Positions 1 to 11,788 of a DNA stretch of 64,000 bases are shown in pieces. Source of the DNA: Apophysomyces variabilis. Lineage: Eukaryota; Mucoromycota; Mucoromycetes; Mucorales; Mucoraceae. Below the pieces are notes generated by a model that worked only from the letters and a program-made list of their open reading frames with translations, made no database searches and was not told where the DNA came from. A program made the position numbers and the translations under genes. Every line of letters starts with the position of its first letter. Position 1 is the first letter of the stretch. The DNA lies in contig MZZL01000037.1 of assembly GCA_002749535.1 (NCBI GenBank), forward strand, positions 171,422 to 235,421, given 5' to 3'.

Positions 1-634
1 AATTCATATTCATAGTAACCTTGATAGGAATGCAGAACTTCAGTGTACGGCTACGGTGAGCACTTAGTATCAAGAATTCTGGCTCGCTCTTCCCTGGAAA
101 TGTACTAGAACTTCTCGGATAAATTGAGTTTTTACTTTATCACCTCTATTTGTCCCTGCTGCAATTAACCGTTGTAGCTCTGCAAAGTTTTGCGTTTTTT
201 GTGCTGAAACATCTTGTGACAATGTAGCTTTCAATAACAATATCACCTCAAGAAAGTTGTAACGTTGCTTATTGATAATCGTAGACTATCCAGTATCAGT
301 ACTTTAGACATGTTAGCCAAAAACAATAGAACATCAAATCAATTATAACTCGTAGAGCCTGATAAGGAAAAGATAACCCACCTGTCCCATGTCTGAATAG
401 AAGACATGGTTTCCCCAACATCGATAATCTGCAAGATTAAATGGGATTGGAATAATAGTTCTCAGGACAGGATCTTTATGCATCTAAGATTGGCTTCAGA
501 GCCATCATTTCTCTTATAGTCGGGAAAAGCATCGTAAAGAATGAGAGGATTCGACAAAATATCATTTATACGACACCATTTCAAATATTCGCTGGCATAG
601 CTGTGCTTTTTGGAAAGCTACTCACCTTACAAAG
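1..634. other. Intergenic, no gene recognised
   Basis: No reading frame of convincing length or splice pattern is visible in this AT-rich leader. It presumably contains the promoter of the small secreted-protein gene that starts at 635, but no clear TATA element was picked out. Confidence 0.5.
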
Positions 635-1045
635 ATGAAACTGTTTTCAAGCTTAGTACTTGCTTTTGTTTCATACGCTGGTCTTGCTTCTGCAAAAGAA
701 AATCTTGCTTTATTCCATTTCGTGTCATACCCGCAGATAGAAAAAGTGCAGCTTGCTGTGAACACGTCTTTGAATGATCCTCAGTTATTCGACATCGATT
801 TGTGGTATAGCGGCGATATCCTGTTCCAGATGAAAAAGGAATCATCTTTCGGTACTCTTGATATCGAGAATCTTGATGACTTAGACCGTGTCAACGTTGT
901 CCTCTGCTTTGAGGACGATCAGAAGAGCTTGCAGATCAAGTTCCAGTTCAGAAGTCGAAATGTGACATTTACTGGGCCAAGCGTGGTGTCTGACAAGCCA
1001 TCGTCCTTCTCAGCCTTCGCAGATTTTAGGAAGGTGCAGAACTAA
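635..1045 (+). CDS. Small secreted protein, function unknown
   Basis: Single-exon frame of 136 codons. The product starts Met-Lys-Leu-Phe, has a hydrophobic core over residues 3-18 and an Ala-Ser-Ala motif at about 18-20, which reads as a secretory signal peptide with cleavage near residue 20. The mature part is about 116 residues, acidic and beta-prone (alternating hydrophobic and polar stretches), with only one cysteine, no further membrane segment and no GPI-like tail. I do not recognise a family. The start is the first ATG after a string of stops and gives a complete signal peptide. It stands alone, about 1.7 kb upstream of the septin gene. It could be a small secreted fungal protein; no function can be given from the sequence. 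Confidence 0.6.
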   Translation: MKLFSSLVLAFVSYAGLASAKENLALFHFVSYPQIEKVQLAVNTSLNDPQLFDIDLWYSGDILFQMKKESSFGTLDIENLDDLDRVNVVLCFEDDQKSLQIKFQFRSRNVTFTGPSVVSDKPSSFSAFADFRKVQN

Positions 1046-2794
1046 GAGACTTGTATGCTATATGGCAAAGGTATGCGTGCATCTGCAAAAAGTACTTTAA
1101 TGACCGAATTTACCATGTTAGTCGCCTGTTACAGAAGTTACATTAAGCATTAAAAGATAAATTTCTACAGTTTGATGACGATCATTTCCAGTAATACTTG
1201 AAGTGAAAAACCTACTAGTTGATTCCCAACTCTCCGGCAACTTGATCACATTATGGCTTGCGCAGAGCACTAAGAGATATATTGGACTTACCAAACACGT
1301 CTGTAATTAACAAAACGTATTGAACATGGAGCGCAAAGCGGTTTTTCCTTGTACAATACGTTGTGTGTGTGTGTGTGTGTATCTAACAATTTCCTGTACA
1401 TCTACCGGCAAAGTTTAATAAAGGAAGAACCACAACTTTTCAACATGCGCTCCAAAACAACGATGCTATGGAAATTGCTGCATAACAATCAGCATTCATT
1501 CGGTGCCGACTTTTGATAAGGATCAACCTGAAGCAAAATATCTCAACATCAAGAGCAAACACGGGAGCCACTACGTGCCGTAATTTTATATTAGTACCAA
1601 TCTCGATATTCTGACAATCTTGGTTACAATTCCAGATGGTTGATCTGCCACAAATAAAAAAAACTTGTGCCAGCCGTATAAGTTAACTGTTTGGGACGGT
1701 GAACAAACTGTTCCAAAATATTTTGGCGTCCGTGGCCAACAACAATCGATACGCAAAGGGCAAATTAGGCATTCACATAAAAAGCTCTATAGCATCTAAT
1801 GGGACAAAAACAGATCAATTGCTGGAATTGTTAAGGATCGCGACTAGCTGCTGCAGTATCACGTCAAAAATTCCTTGTATGGATAGATGTAGGCATGATG
1901 CATTCTGGTTTAAATTCTTTGCACAAAAAGAATTCTAAGGCTTACTTCAAACACTTGTGCACTATTTCTATTGAAGCATCTACTCTTTCTATGGAGAGCA
2001 CTAAAGAAAAGATGGCTGAAGTGCCAGATTGTATCCGAGTGATGGATGGAATCAACTGCTAAAGTGCGGTGTGATATGATGTAGCGTAACCAAAACGATA
2101 TTGTTCTGGCGGCTACAGAGTTCCAGAACAACGTTAACTAGCTAAGCTGCTGTCCTGAATAACATGCTTGATGATGATGATGCTGCTGCCGCTGGCATCC
2201 AAGACGGAGCGTATATTTGACAAATCTGACTCTTGGTGGAGTAGAATTCAGTGCGAATATACTTTCACCTAACTCCGTACTCTTTCATGTTAGAAAGATA
2301 ACGACAAGAAAAGCATTTAGTTTAATTATCAGTTAAAGATTGAGCGTGAAGGGAGAGGGGTTGTGGGTGGAATTTATGTAATTTGTGTGTTAAGATGCGT
2401 CTTTTCTACGTAGTGCACGCTCTGTGCATGTTTAAGACAGGGCTGGATTGCAATCAATCTGTCGATTTGTAACTTATGTTTTAACTTTACAAACAGAAAG
2501 CCATAGAATAAAAAAAAACTGTATTTTGTTCTGCTTAGTGTTATCAATGATTACCTATTGTGAATGGCTGTTCCTACACGGAAGGGGTATGGAATAGCGT
2601 GCATTGTCAATATTGCACGCGGCTCGCACATTGAAAAGCGACTTTCTTACCCCGCTCCACTCTTTGCTTCTCATCACCTCTTCCCCTTTCGCTGATAACC
2701 CTTTTTTTTAAGAAACCCCCCGAGTCCAACAGCACTAGCTTTTTTCATCTTCTTTCTGCCTTTCCTACACTTTAATTGATTAACATCGAAAACA
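1046..2794. other. Intergenic, 1.75 kb, no gene supported
   Basis: Contains only short frames on both strands (for example around 1699-1938, which has no ATG start) and simple repeats: a TG microsatellite at 1361-1380 and a short GAT/GCT-rich tract at 2170-2190. The last 150 bp before 2795 are pyrimidine-rich, as is usual just upstream of fungal start codons, and probably hold the septin promoter. Confidence 0.5.
1361..1380. repeat. (TG)n microsatellite
   Basis: About nine uninterrupted TG dinucleotides in intergenic DNA between the secreted-protein gene and the septin gene. Simple sequence repeat, probably length-variable between strains. Confidence 0.9.
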
Positions 2795-4726
2795 ATGGCC
2801 CACGTAAGATTGACAGTTACCTCAGCTTTTGACGATGAGAGATCTCTTATACAACGTTCTCCCCCTTTTTTATCTTGCAACCCTAGAGACTTGGCGGACG
2901 CAGAAAGAATGTCAAAAAAGGATTCCAATTCACGCTCATGGTAGTTGGTACAGTAACACCCCAGTGGATAAAGTCCGCATAAGTTATACTGACCTTTGAT
3001 TTATATTTCAGGTGCCTCTGGTACTGGTCGTACAACATTCGTAAATACCCTTTGCAATTCCAACGTTCTCGCAAAAAAAGTATGCGATAATCCTGAAGAA
3101 GCACACAACGAAGAGGGTATCACCATCAAACCAATGTCAGTTGGTACGTAATTCATCTGCTAGTAGTCATTGGCTTATGCATTTTATTTTAATTCATTTT
3201 TGTTTTGTATTAGAACTCGACGAAGACGGTGTTCGGTATGATTTTTGATTTCAATAGCGGTGTAGAAGGCATAGTGAAAGGGGGCAGGGAACCAATTCCA
3301 CGGGATCAAGGGGTGGATACGGGGACGCAGTGAAAGCTAGGGGAATGTTGTTTTTGGGACATTTTGGCTCTCTCCTTACCTAGTTCATCTATAGCATTTC
3401 CCTGACTATTGTCGATACTCCCGGCTTCGGTGATAACATCGATAATGAAAGATGGTATGATCAATTCTTCCATTTTTCTCCAAAGCAGATTCCAACCATC
3501 TAATTAATCGTTCAGTTTCCAAGAGATCGTCGGCTATTTGGAAAGACAATATGATGATATTCTTGCAGAGGAATCAAGAATTAAACGAAATCCAAGGTTC
3601 CGTGATAACCGTGTTCATGCTCTTCTATACTTCATTTCCCCAACAGGTCACGCGTTAGTATCTCAGTCAAGCAAGACGAGTGTAAACGTATGCTAACTGG
3701 AGTACGTTCTAGTCTGCGTGAGATCGACATTGAGCTGATGCGCCGATTGAGTCCTCGTGTCAATGTCATCCCTGTCGTCGGTCGCGCTGATTCGCTCACA
3801 CCTCAAGAGCTTAAAGACTTTAAACGAAGAGTAAGTCGATCTATATGTTTCGATTATTGCAAACGCTCATAGCTCCATCACAGATCATGGAAGATATCGA
3901 ACATTACAATATTCCTATCTACAATTTCCCCTACGATGTTGAGGAAGATGATGAAGATACCATTGAGGAAAACAGTGAATTAAGAGTAAGTTTTCTTTGT
4001 CGCGATTCAATGCCGATGACTCACAAGCAGTATGATAGGCTCTCTTACCATTCGCCATCATAGGCAGTGATGAAGAAATTGTTGTTAATGGTCGTACTGT
4101 TCGAGGGCGCCAGTATCCCTGGGGTGCTGTGGAAGGTATAAAGAATTAGAAATGGGCCATTATAAAGGCTGACTTTTTGTTAGTGGACAATCCCCAGCAT
4201 TCGGACTTTGGCCGATTGAGGTCTGCGTTGTTAAGGTAACTATGATCCCTAGTTGCAAACTTCTGCTTTCTAACTTCATATTCTGATGTTATCCAGCTCT
4301 CATTTACAGGATCTGAAGGAAATAACACATGACTTCTTGTACGAAAATTACCGTACGGAGAAGCTTAGTCGCACGGTGAATGGTGGTGATGCGGAGTAAG
4401 GTCTTTATGGACGTCGTCAGCAGAATTTTTGACCCTCCTTTTTCTCTTCATTGGTAGGGACGCATCATTGAACGCTGAAGATATGGCCAGTCAAAGTGTT
4501 CGATTGAAAGAGGAACAACTGAGAAAAGAAGAGGAGAAGGTAGGAATCAAAACGATATGTTTTTTAGTTGCATTCTATTTACCTCGTTACTTTACCATAG
4601 CTTCGTGAAATTGAACTGAAAGTCCAGCGCGAAATTCAAGAGAAGAGAGCAGAACTTTTGAGCAAAGAAGAAGCACTTCGTAACTTGGAAGCCAGATTAG
4701 CCCAGTCTCAACTCTCGGAAGCTTAA
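2795..4726 (+). CDS. CDC11: Septin, Cdc11-like
   Basis: Septin, a filament-forming P-loop protein of the septin ring that organises hyphal septation, branching and polarity at the cell cortex. Thirteen exons: 2795-2803, 2887-2947, 3012-3143, 3214-3235, 3395-3454, 3516-3653, 3713-3830, 3884-3985, 4039-4135, 4184-4235, 4297-4395, 4458-4539, 4601-4726; they sum to 1,098 nt, 365 aa. Visible motifs: a basic N-terminus (residues 8-14), the G1 P-loop GASGTGRTT (24-32), G3 DTPGFGD, G4-like GRAD, the septin-unique region with WGAVEV, and a C-terminal coiled coil rich in Glu, Lys and Leu (about 310-360). The P-loop has Arg where most GTPases have Lys, as in yeast Cdc11. The first exon codes only three residues. 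The tandem neighbour is the Ypt6 gene 327 bp downstream; an AATAAA lies at about 4833. The septin family is certain; the Cdc11 subgroup is likely. Confidence 0.92.
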
Positions 4727-5053
4727 TATCTTACCGTCTTTCCCCCAACTAACTGGCAAAAAGCCAAAACGCAAAAATTACCTAGCTTTTTTCGTGTTTA
4801 GAATGCCTTTACACTTTTTTTTTCTAACTTTCAATAAATCACGTATATTTTATACGCAGTGATTTGTAAGCCAAAAGGGGCAGCTGCAAATACGACGTGC
4901 GGATATCTCTTGAAATGCTTCCGGTCGGGGAACAAGTTGCTTGACAAATATGGAAGCTTGTTCTTAGGTCTCCGACACTAAAAGAAAAAAAAACGTCAAG
5001 GGCACTTTGTACCTTTTCTATTTATTATTGTTATTTCTACAGCATCGAACATA

Positions 5054-6149
<1,096 letters not shown>

Positions 6150-7169
6150 GTGCGATCATACTGTACGAGCTGCCGTTAATATATACCTTGATGATATCTA
6201 TTTAATACAAAGAAATTAATTATCAGCTGCTACCCTATTTTGCCGTAGAAAGTTTGATGTATCTTTTTCGAATGAATATGTGCAGTTCGTCTTGACAATC
6301 GGCATATTTCAATTGGATGCCGTTTACTAAGGCCGATTTGTCAGACTCGATATGCCAAACATGGGGTTTCAATCACGGTAGATGCGGGTAAGACTGAAGC
6401 ATGCAGATATCAGACAATTCCTTTTTGGTTTTATATATTGCCATCGCTCATTTTTGCGCCATGTGCATTCAAAGTAAACACACATACAGTTGCTTCCCGT
6501 AGTGAAGCCTGAATGCTCGCTAGAGTAATGTCCATTGATGGAACGGTTTTTCAATAATAGGCTGTATATCTAAAGCTTTCCGATGTGCAAAATGTATGAT
6601 TAACTGACATTAACCTGATCCTTCAGATTCTCGTCTGATCTTCTATTTCTTCCACGGCTAAGCTGTTTATTTAACAAGTCACCACTACTCGTATTTACTA
6701 TTTCGTAGATTCAGAAATGTTGGGTTGCCCGTATGACTGACCTACTTTTTAGACGAGTACTTTTTAAATAACACAAATGACTCGGCAAAGAATCAATCTA
6801 GAAACGGGATGCTCAACATGCGTTTCGTTACCAGAGTTTTATCAGATAGGCGGTATGGAAGAAAGCGTAAATACTTAAGCAAAGTTTATCTTGATTGTTA
6901 AATTAAGACTGGACTGATGTTGTATGTTACACCGCTGTATTTCAATCATGAGGACGTGATAGAAAGAGATGGACAAAAGAAAAGAGAGAGAACGAATGCC
7001 CATCCCTTGGGATTTCACAGGCTGGGTTTGAATATAAAAACACAACCAATCAGTGCGTGCAACCCCACATGACCGGAAGTTATAAAATGCTTGACCACCA
7101 GCGTCTTTTTTCCCCACGCTCCTCTTTACTCGAACCCATTGAGTTCCTTATTTTCTTTACACTTTATCA
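6150..7169. other. Intergenic, about 1 kb
   Basis: No frame with coding character. It separates the Ypt6 gene from the carnitine acetyltransferase gene. A TATA-like AATATAAAAAC stands at about 7028-7038, roughly 130 bp before the next start, and the last 60 bp are pyrimidine-rich; both fit a promoter for the downstream gene. Confidence 0.5.
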
Positions 7170-9866
7170 ATGCCTGTAGAAACTACTATAATGAAATCTG
7201 CATTATCACACGATCCAACCGGTGGTGAGACTTTCAAATATCAAGATAAGCTCCCCAAATTACCCATTCCCGATCTTCAAGACACAGCTCAAAGATATTT
7301 GGCCGCTCTGAAGCCATTGCAGGCAAGGGTTCATTAATCCATTGAAGCCAAATCAAATCGAAATAGCATGTCCTTATCTTTCTTCTTCTTTGATTTAGTC
7401 TGAAAAAGAACACGAAGCCACAAAGGCAGCTGTCCGGGAATTTTTGGTTAAAGAAGGCCCCGAACTTCAACATAAACTCCAAAGCTATGCTAATGATAAA
7501 TCATCCTACATCGAAGAATTTTGGTATGTCGCGTCTCTTCCTATTTCTTTTTTTTAATTTCATGGCTACCCTAATACCCTGTGTTCTCCTTCTTCTCTTT
7601 TTCCTTGTTCCTTCTCCTTGTGTCTATTAGGTATGACTCCTATTTGCAGTACACCGATCCAGTGGTCTTGAACCTCAACCCTTTCTTCGTCCTGGAAGAT
7701 GACCCAACCCCTTTGCGGAATGATCAAGTGATTCGTGCATCATCCTTAATCTACTCAACCCTGACCTTTATTCATGCACTACGAAATAAGACGCTGGAAC
7801 CCGATGTATTCCGTGGGACACCTCTCTGCATGTCACAATTCAGTCGCTTATTTGCAACTGCACGAGTGCCAACAGAGGAAGGGTGCTACATTATGCCAGC
7901 CGAGGATGCCCGACATATCGTTGTCATGGCCCATTCGCAGTGCTACCATTTTGAGGTTTTCAATGAAAATGGAGATGTTGTTCTGACCGAGAAGGAAATT
8001 GCTGCGAATTTGCGTGCCATTGTCAGAGATGCTGCCAAAATTCCGGTATCAGACATTGCTAAAAAGGCAGTGGGTGTGCTAACCACCGAAAACCGAAGAA
8101 ACTGGGCTCGTCTCAGAGGAGAACTTCAAAGTGATTCGGTCAATCGGGAAGCGCTCAAGGTGGTGGATTCTGCTTTGTTTGTTGTCTGTTTGGACCATGT
8201 TGAACCGGCCACGATTGATGATTTGAGCACCAACATGCTCTGTGGAACTTACAAATTGGATCAGGGCCTGCAGGTCGGGACATGTACAAACCGTTGGTAC
8301 GACAAACTACAGGTATAATAATTAAGGTTTTTTTTGGCTTACAGTTTAGACTTAATGGTTTGTTTCTTTTTAAAAAATTAGATCATCGTTTGCAAAAATG
8401 GGAGTGCAGGCATTAATTTTGAGCATACTGGTAAAACGTTGATCCACAGCCACGCTGTTGCCGTGCGACCTAACCTTTTTTTTTATATAATCTTTCAATT
8501 TAGGCGTGGATGGTCACACGGTACTAAGATACGTATCTGATATTTATACCGATACCATTCTCCGCTTTGCCAAAACCATCAATAGTCAAACCAAGTCCAT
8601 CTTCCATTCCTACAAAACAAATGAAGGCATCGATTCAAGAAGAGGAAGCGCCGGTAGCACCTCTTTGGATAGCAACCCAAGAAGAATCGAGTGGAATATG
8701 ACTGAAAACTTGGCCATGGGAATACGCTTTGCCGAAACACGATTAAGCGATCTTATCCAGCAAAATGAGGTCAAGGTGCTTGAGTTTACTAAGTATGGAA
8801 AGTATTTTATCACCCAGATGGGTATGTCTCCAGATGCGTTTGTGCAGGTCAGTTGTTGGTTTTCCCTATCGACACGTCGCATAGACCTGAGGAGCTAAAA
8901 AAATTTGGTCCATGAACAGATGGCTTTCCAAGCAGCTTATTTCGGATTATATGGCAAGAGTGAATGTACTTATGAACCAGGTAAGATAAACAGGAATGAT
9001 GGGAGGGGACAACAAAGTTCCAGGATTAAACATGTAAAAAATAGCGATGACAAAAACCTTTTTGCACGGTCGAACCGAATCGATTCGTAGCGTAACCGAA
9101 GAATCGGTCAAGTTTGTCAAGACTTATTATGCTAATAATACATCTTCCCACGAGAAGTTGGAAGCTCTTCGTGCGGCCCTCAAAAATCATACCCGTCTTA
9201 CCCGGGATTGTGCAAAAGGTTTTGGTCAAGATCGTCATCTCTATGCTCTAGAATGTTTATGGGATCGATTGCACAAGGATACAACGAAGCGTCCTGCCAT
9301 ATTTGCAGATGATGGATGGAGACTGTTGAATCATACGGTCATCAGCACGTCCAACTGTGGTAACCCGGCACTTCGTCTGTTTGGTTTCGGTCCCGTGGTG
9401 TCTGATGGCTTCGGTATTGGTTACATCATCAAAGAAGATGGTATAGCAGTAAGTATCATTCCTCTCTCTCTCTTTCTCTTTGTGTAGTACTGTAAAACAC
9501 CGTGGGAAAATCGTTATCTAATCTCTTGCGCCTTATTTTTTTTTTTAGTTTGTGGCTTCGTCAAAACATCGTCAAACAGAACGATTATTGGCTACGTTGA
9601 AGAAATATTTGATGGATGTCCAGTTAATGATGTTGAAGGAGAAATATCCAGGTGGATTATCGCAACGACAACGCTTATTAGCTATGGATGAAGAAGCGAG
9701 AGAGTACTTCAATGGCTATAGCTACTTCGATAATGGAGACAGAGATAGTTTCACTGGGGGTGAAGGATCGGATAAGGATTCAAGCTATTCTTTAGAAGGA
9801 TCTCCCACGAGAACAGGAACCCGGAAAGTCGGGAAACGATTGATGTTGCGCGAGACGGACGAATAG
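7170..9866 (+). CDS. Carnitine O-acetyltransferase, cytosolic type
   Basis: Transfers acetyl groups between CoA and carnitine, moving acetyl units for growth on acetate or fatty acids. Eight exons: 7170-7322, 7399-7523, 7631-8312, 8382-8430, 8504-8847, 8920-8980, 9045-9448, 9549-9866; 2,136 nt, 711 aa. Choline/carnitine acyltransferase features in order: the N-terminal LPKLPIPDL box, the [11 protein letters not shown] region, the catalytic His in NFEHTGVDG, an STSNCG motif near the carnitine site, and the GFGIGYII box. No N-terminal targeting peptide and no C-terminal peroxisomal SKL-type tripeptide are seen (it ends in acidic residues), so it resembles yeast Yat2 and Aspergillus FacC more than mitochondrial/peroxisomal Cat2. 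The long acidic Ser/Gly-rich tail is typical of the Yat2 group. Intron 1 appears to use a GC donor (CAG|GCAAGG); a GT six bases on would add two residues in the same frame. Confidence 0.9.
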
Positions 9867-11788
9867 AGGGACGCCCCACACTTTACACTATAGACATAAA
9901 AAAGGAAAAAGGGAAAAAAAGGAAAAGAAAATGTGGAGAAATCTATCCGCTTCTCTCAACACCAATCAAAAATAAAACAGGTTAAGGTCATCGAACTCTG
10001 CATATTCCTTTTTCCATGGTTGGACAGGATTCGCAACTTTGGGCCTTCTAGAAACCTATGATCTATCTCTCCTCTCTTCACAATGGAAATAGAAAAGAAA
10101 AACAACCTTATCTCGATCATCGGATATCTAACACTACCCCACAAAAGAATTCTTTGATCGTAGTGTAACCTGAGATGGGGTGAACTAAACATATAATCTC
10201 TTATTGAGACGCCATTTCATCATACTGTGCTCTCAAACATAGCTGTCCGCCGCACCATCAACTAGCTCAACCTTGTCCCAAGTCTTCAGGACAATGTTGT
10301 TGCTTGTTTAACACCATCTTTGCTAAAAGAAGACAAAAAACCAAGTGGAAAATAACGTATTGTATATTCCTTTGAAAACTTAGCAGAGCTTTTGTGCGTA
10401 ACAAAGATTGCAAGTTTTGACATAAACATTTGGAAAAGCCTAAATTTCCAATAATATGTCTGAAAACACATACGGAGAAGTAAGACAAGCTAACATTTAA
10501 GTCCTACAAACATACTGCTTTACATACACCTCAAAGCTTTATTACAATCTGTTTTTACCTTTTCTAGCAATGTGAGATTTGCTTACATCAAATGGTCAGC
10601 GCTATTTGCGATAAATGACGGTGTTGGAGATTGTTCGGGAGACAATAGCCAGAATGGAACCAAATACATCGCCCATCGACAGACAGCTAAAAGATTTGCT
10701 CTTGATGCCCAACCAATGATAGTAGCCAAGACCTGTGAATTCTTGTACAAGGCATCCGTGAGAAAAAAGGAAAAGGTCCCATTATCGCAATGCTTCGGAT
10801 CCTTGATGTAACCCGGTACTTTTTAGATAACTGCCTTTGACAAAGCGGGTTTCTCCCTTCCTTTCCTGATGGTTTTTACGGGCTATTGTTTAAGCCGTCT
10901 ACCATTCATGCAACTGTATTTCTCCCTCGACAAACGTAAAATGTTTTCGGCAATAACATTATCCTTTTATTCGCCGTCTTGCTTATTTTAACAAGCAGTA
11001 GATGTCATTGATCAATCGCGTCCAAACATAGTCCGATCGACACAAACAAGCATAAAGAGATATGTCCGTGTACATAAGGTTACTTGAGTGATGAAGATGA
11101 AATTCTGCTCTTTGCAGAAGCCCCGCCCCTGGGTTCGAGTTACGTTGCCACTTTGGTACGCCTACTGCAAGTATTTGTCTAAGAATGCAATGCTTACATG
11201 AATCGCACCCAGCAATCTTTCTTGGATTTTCATGAGTGTCAAGTTGCCTTTGGACGCGATGATAGCGGGTATGCGGGGTATACAAATGGTAAGAAACTCG
11301 GTTATTGTTACTCAAAAAACGATCTCGATCAAAAGGCGGGAGAGTCTTTAGTCATGACGGGAACTGAGTTTGATTCTTAAAGCATTAACCCTGAAATTTT
11401 TAAATGTTTCTTTATGCTGCAGAAAAAGTTAATTTGAGTATTTTCATGCATGTTGGCAACAACGTGCAAAAAAAGACTACACTATATGCTCAATAAACAT
11501 ATACATCTTAACGCAAAGACGAAGTCGGATTGTTTGGAAACCATGGCGATATTTGACAAAACTGATGATCAACACTTGGAAAGGATCGCCATGACAAATT
11601 TTCCCTCGGACTTTTTTTCCGCCCAGCCGATGATATTGGCCTTGTGCAAAATTGGTTTTGATTGGCTTCTCTCTATTCATTTCAGCTCCCTGGTCTCAAG
11701 CTATTTTGTTTCTTTTTTTTCTCTTTGGTCTTTTCCTATTGCATCTCGTCGAACAGCAATAGCATTCGTGTCCTAACTACTAAGCACC
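9867..11788. other. Intergenic, 1.9 kb, no gene supported
   Basis: Several 60-110 codon frames occur on both strands (for example near 10572-10811 and 10983-11315) but none has splice partners, conserved motifs or a convincing start context. A short GC-rich segment around 11118-11150 has a GGGTTCGAG string like a tRNA T-loop but no tRNA fold. A CT-rich tract at 11670-11760 probably belongs to the promoter of the muniscin gene. Confidence 0.45.

Noticed and set aside
1699..1938. 79-codon plus-strand frame
   Set aside because: It has no ATG start, no conserved motif and no splice partners.
11110..11170. tRNA-like GGGTTCGAG string
   Set aside because: The flanking bases do not form a T-stem, acceptor stem or anticodon arm.
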